A stretch of 64,000 nucleotides of DNA from Metopolophium dirhodum. Lineage: Eukaryota > Arthropoda > Insecta > Hemiptera > Aphididae. The position numbers and the translations under genes are program-made. How positions within the stretch are numbered: position 1 is the first letter of the stretch; the number at the start of each line of letters is the position of its first letter. Under the pieces are notes generated by a model. It had not been told where the DNA came from. It saw only the letters and a program-made list of their open reading frames with translations, and made no database searches. Below, piece by piece: positions 61,466 to 64,000 of the stretch. The stretch is taken from the NCBI RefSeq assembly GCF_019925205.1, contig NC_083568.1:13452393-13516392 (forward strand). The letters run 5' to 3'.

Positions 61466-63662
61466 TTATTTGTCTTTCTTCAATGTACTAGGTATTGAAT
61501 ACACACAAGGTTTAGGAAACCATCCTCGTACCCGAGTACCGTTAGAAACACTTTTATGACCATACATCCAATATCTGATACAAAAATGTTAACTGTTAAT
61601 TGAAGTTAAAATGTTTTAACAAAAGATCTTACTTTCGAAATCTAGTGACTTGAATAATTTCACCGACATTTAATGGCATTCGTGTTTCGTCAGTCCATGG
61701 TATTTGACAACAAACACATACACCAAACATTAATGGAAACCATCGGCCGTTGTATTCTTTAATTACTACCATAGGTTGTTTCCATGATTCTTTTATTGAT
61801 TTTTGTTCTAATTGCTCAACCTTTAAAAAATATATAATTTAATAAAATGTTGATTGGTACCTAGGCTACTCTATATTTAAGAAACAGTAATGCTTAGTAT
61901 GTTACCTACAAATTATAATAATAGCCAATAAGTAATTGTTATAAGTAACCAGTAGTATTAATTTAATAAAAACTTAGAAAGCCTCATTGCTTATTTTATA
62001 TTTATAACCCTACATTAACGAATTTAAACTATATGGTAACATTACAACACAAAATGATTATGACGAAAATATCAATGTCTTGAATGCCATGAAACATTGC
62101 TTTTCAAAGTTTTAAATTAAAATATATTAAGACTTAAGTGCTCAAAAATTTGAATGCAGTTTTCTCTGGCTAAATAACAAATTACTTATTTATTTTGCTT
62201 AATTATACGAAAAGTGTAATTTAATTTTTTTGCTTACTGTTAAATCATATTCACCACATCCATCACGTACTGCCCAGTGAATGCCATCGTCTTTGGAAAA
62301 AAACTAATAATAATAAAATTAAAATAAAGGTGTTATTGGGACTTTTTAATATGCATTCAAACCAAATAGAAACAGATAAAATTAAGATTTTATGTTTTAA
62401 GTGATAGATACCCAAAATTAGTTAATTACAGTTAGAACAATTACATTTTTACAAAATATGTACTTACTGCTTTAATATTATTTAATTTCCCTAAGTTATA
62501 TGGATATATAAATGGTGGCAAATTCCGATCTTGTTCACGCCTTGATATTGCTTTTCCTACAATCCAGTCTTCAATATTTGTACAATTTTTTAGCACGTAT
62601 TTCATCTAACAAAAAAATACATTATTAACACATTATTATATTATGTAGTTTTAATATTTCATTAATATCTTACATATTGTATTGATGTATACAAAATATT
62701 AAACATATATAAGTTTTATAACAAGTTATATTAGGTAAATAGGTGTTTATTTAAATAATTATTTAATATGCACTCACTTGTATAAATAACAGTAAACTGA
62801 GTGTAAGGATTAAACATATAGCTAATCCAAATGCTGTTAGCCATAAAAGAGTTAACTTTAATGGAAAATATACCAATACCCGATGTCCATACTGGCTGTT
62901 TAAGTATGTAATACAAAATAAAATACATAAGATCAAAACTAATTTAATCTATTATTAATTACAAAAACTTACTTACGCGAGTACAAGCAGAAGGGTCCTG
63001 AGTAATAATGTGGATGATTGAATAGATGCTACAATGGATACAAAAATAAATATCACAAAAGATGGATGATTTGCATGGCCTACACAAGTGTTCAACCACG
63101 GACAATGATGATCCATTTTTAACACGCAACGGTTACCTAAATTAGATTTTAAAACATATAAAATAGATAATGAGTTTAAAACATTTCAGATTATTACATT
63201 TATGACAATGATGAACACGGGGTGCTTTGTACCCATCACATATTGTACAAAACTGCAAATACTGTTGGTCTTCTTCAAATTCCTGAGAAACAAAAATTAA
63301 GTTTAGTTTATTGTGTAATAGAAAAATTCTAATTTTATAGGTAGTACCGGTTTCCATTTGAGTGGAAGAAATCCTGGACCAACAATAACAGATTTCAAAT
63401 AACATGAAAAGCTGATGACAAATAACGTCAGCAAGAGTACGTTATTGAGAAATCCTCCCAACGAACCAAAACATGGCCACCACATTTCCGTAAAATATAA
63501 CGTTGTCAGTGTTACAAATTTGTAAATTACTGAAATACACCCAAAATCACATAACAACACCTATAGGTACTTAAAAAATATTTAAAATAAAAACTTACTA
63601 ATTGACAAAATTGGTCCCCAATGGAGAAATCTTGTCAAAGATGATTGACGTACGGGACGCAT
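61466..63662 (-). CDS. ZDHHC6: Palmitoyltransferase ZDHHC6
   Basis: Nine exons on the minus strand, 63662-63599, 63529-63348, 63282-63198, 63136-62977, 62895-62778, 62605-62468, 62303-62238, 61820-61633 and 61574-61466, give 369 residues. Two N-terminal membrane spans (in VIYKFVTLTTLYFTEMWW and NNVLLLTLFVISFSCYL) precede the Cys-rich domain (FCTICDGYKAPRVHHC) and the catalytic DHHC at 119-122 (C122 carries the acyl chain). Two more spans follow. The C-terminal SH3-like region (about 288-355: EIIQVTRFRKYWMYGHKS) is unusual for DHHC enzymes and identifies ZDHHC6. The protein ends KKDK, a KKxx ER-retrieval signal. It palmitoylates ER proteins. The human protein has 413 residues; the shorter length here lies mainly between the last span and the SH3 region and in the tail. 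Confidence 0.94.
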
Positions 63663-64000
63663 TTTGAGCAAGTCGATAACTTTCCATTAATTTTATATAA
63701 TATTCATGACGGTAAAGTACAAATAAATAATTAAAGAAACCTTTGAAGTTAAAAGTTTTCACGAATGTACCTAAAGTCGTATTTAAATATAAAAAATTAT
63801 AAGTATTAAGTAGTAAGTACAATTAATAATACATTATCCGTAATCTATTATCATTTATCAACATACAATGATAAATGATAATATAATTATGTTTGTGAAG
63901 ATAGTTCCGGCTTCATGAAATTTCGGGACAAGTACCCCATCGCCCTGATGCTCGTTAGCTCCCGTACCGCCATAGAACAATATGGCACAGGGCGCAGAAT
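63663..64000. other. ZDHHC6 upstream region and GC-richer window edge; possible gene start at the edge
   Basis: From about 63900 GC content rises. On the plus strand an ATG at 63915 opens a frame (MKFRDKYPIALMLVSSRTAI...) that runs off the window after 28 codons. The minus strand also has open frames here. Either the start of a divergent neighbour or a repeat edge is possible; the visible part is too short to decide. Confidence 0.3.

Noticed and set aside
1..64000. CRISPR arrays, prophage, bacterial operons, tRNA and rRNA genes
   Set aside because: No regularly spaced repeats, no Shine-Dalgarno-led gene clusters and no cloverleaf with a GTTCRANNC arm were found; the genes are intron-bearing animal genes.

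Overview
This is an AT-rich animal genomic window. The short phase-consistent introns, the frequent dispersed word GGTACCTA and the many foldback elements point to an insect, most probably an aphid or a close hemipteran relative. That identification rests on composition and gene structure, not on a search. No prokaryotic operon, CRISPR array, rRNA or tRNA gene was seen.

Layout from left to right. A single-exon 212-codon gene (2120-2758, +) lies just before the last five coding exons of a MyT1-family C2HC zinc-finger gene (3129-4563, +). After a gene-poor stretch, a CpG-rich block (9420-10335) may be the distal promoter of an eight-exon, M14-type, probably GPI-anchored zinc carboxypeptidase (12002-19063, +). 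A repeat-rich gap then holds a GC-rich, intronless coiled-coil gene (24566-25117, +). A compact cluster follows: ATAD1/Msp1 (27183-29773, -), RpS29 (31663-32234, -) and KRR1 (32696-33643, +), the last two head to head. ORC1 (35672-45788, -) has 24 coding exons. A 4.1-kb hAT transposon with an apparently intact two-exon transposase lies at about 49018-53154. A 1-Cys peroxiredoxin of the Prdx6 type (55398-59040, +) and the palmitoyltransferase ZDHHC6 (61466-63662, -) close the window.

The most unusual structure is in ORC1. The exons for its disordered N-terminal half are phase 0-0 and have been tandemly duplicated (about 39230-44130). The protein therefore carries two or three copies of short basic, TP-rich modules. 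Two dead copies of a neighbouring exon and one internal deletion mark the history. The AAA+ part downstream is single copy and looks intact, and a consensus E2F site lies upstream.

The genes are mostly independent housekeeping genes. The exception is RpS29 and KRR1, which share a 461-bp divergent promoter and both serve the small ribosomal subunit. All splice junctions given here were worked out by reading frame, GT/AG ends and family similarity; none has been checked against transcripts.
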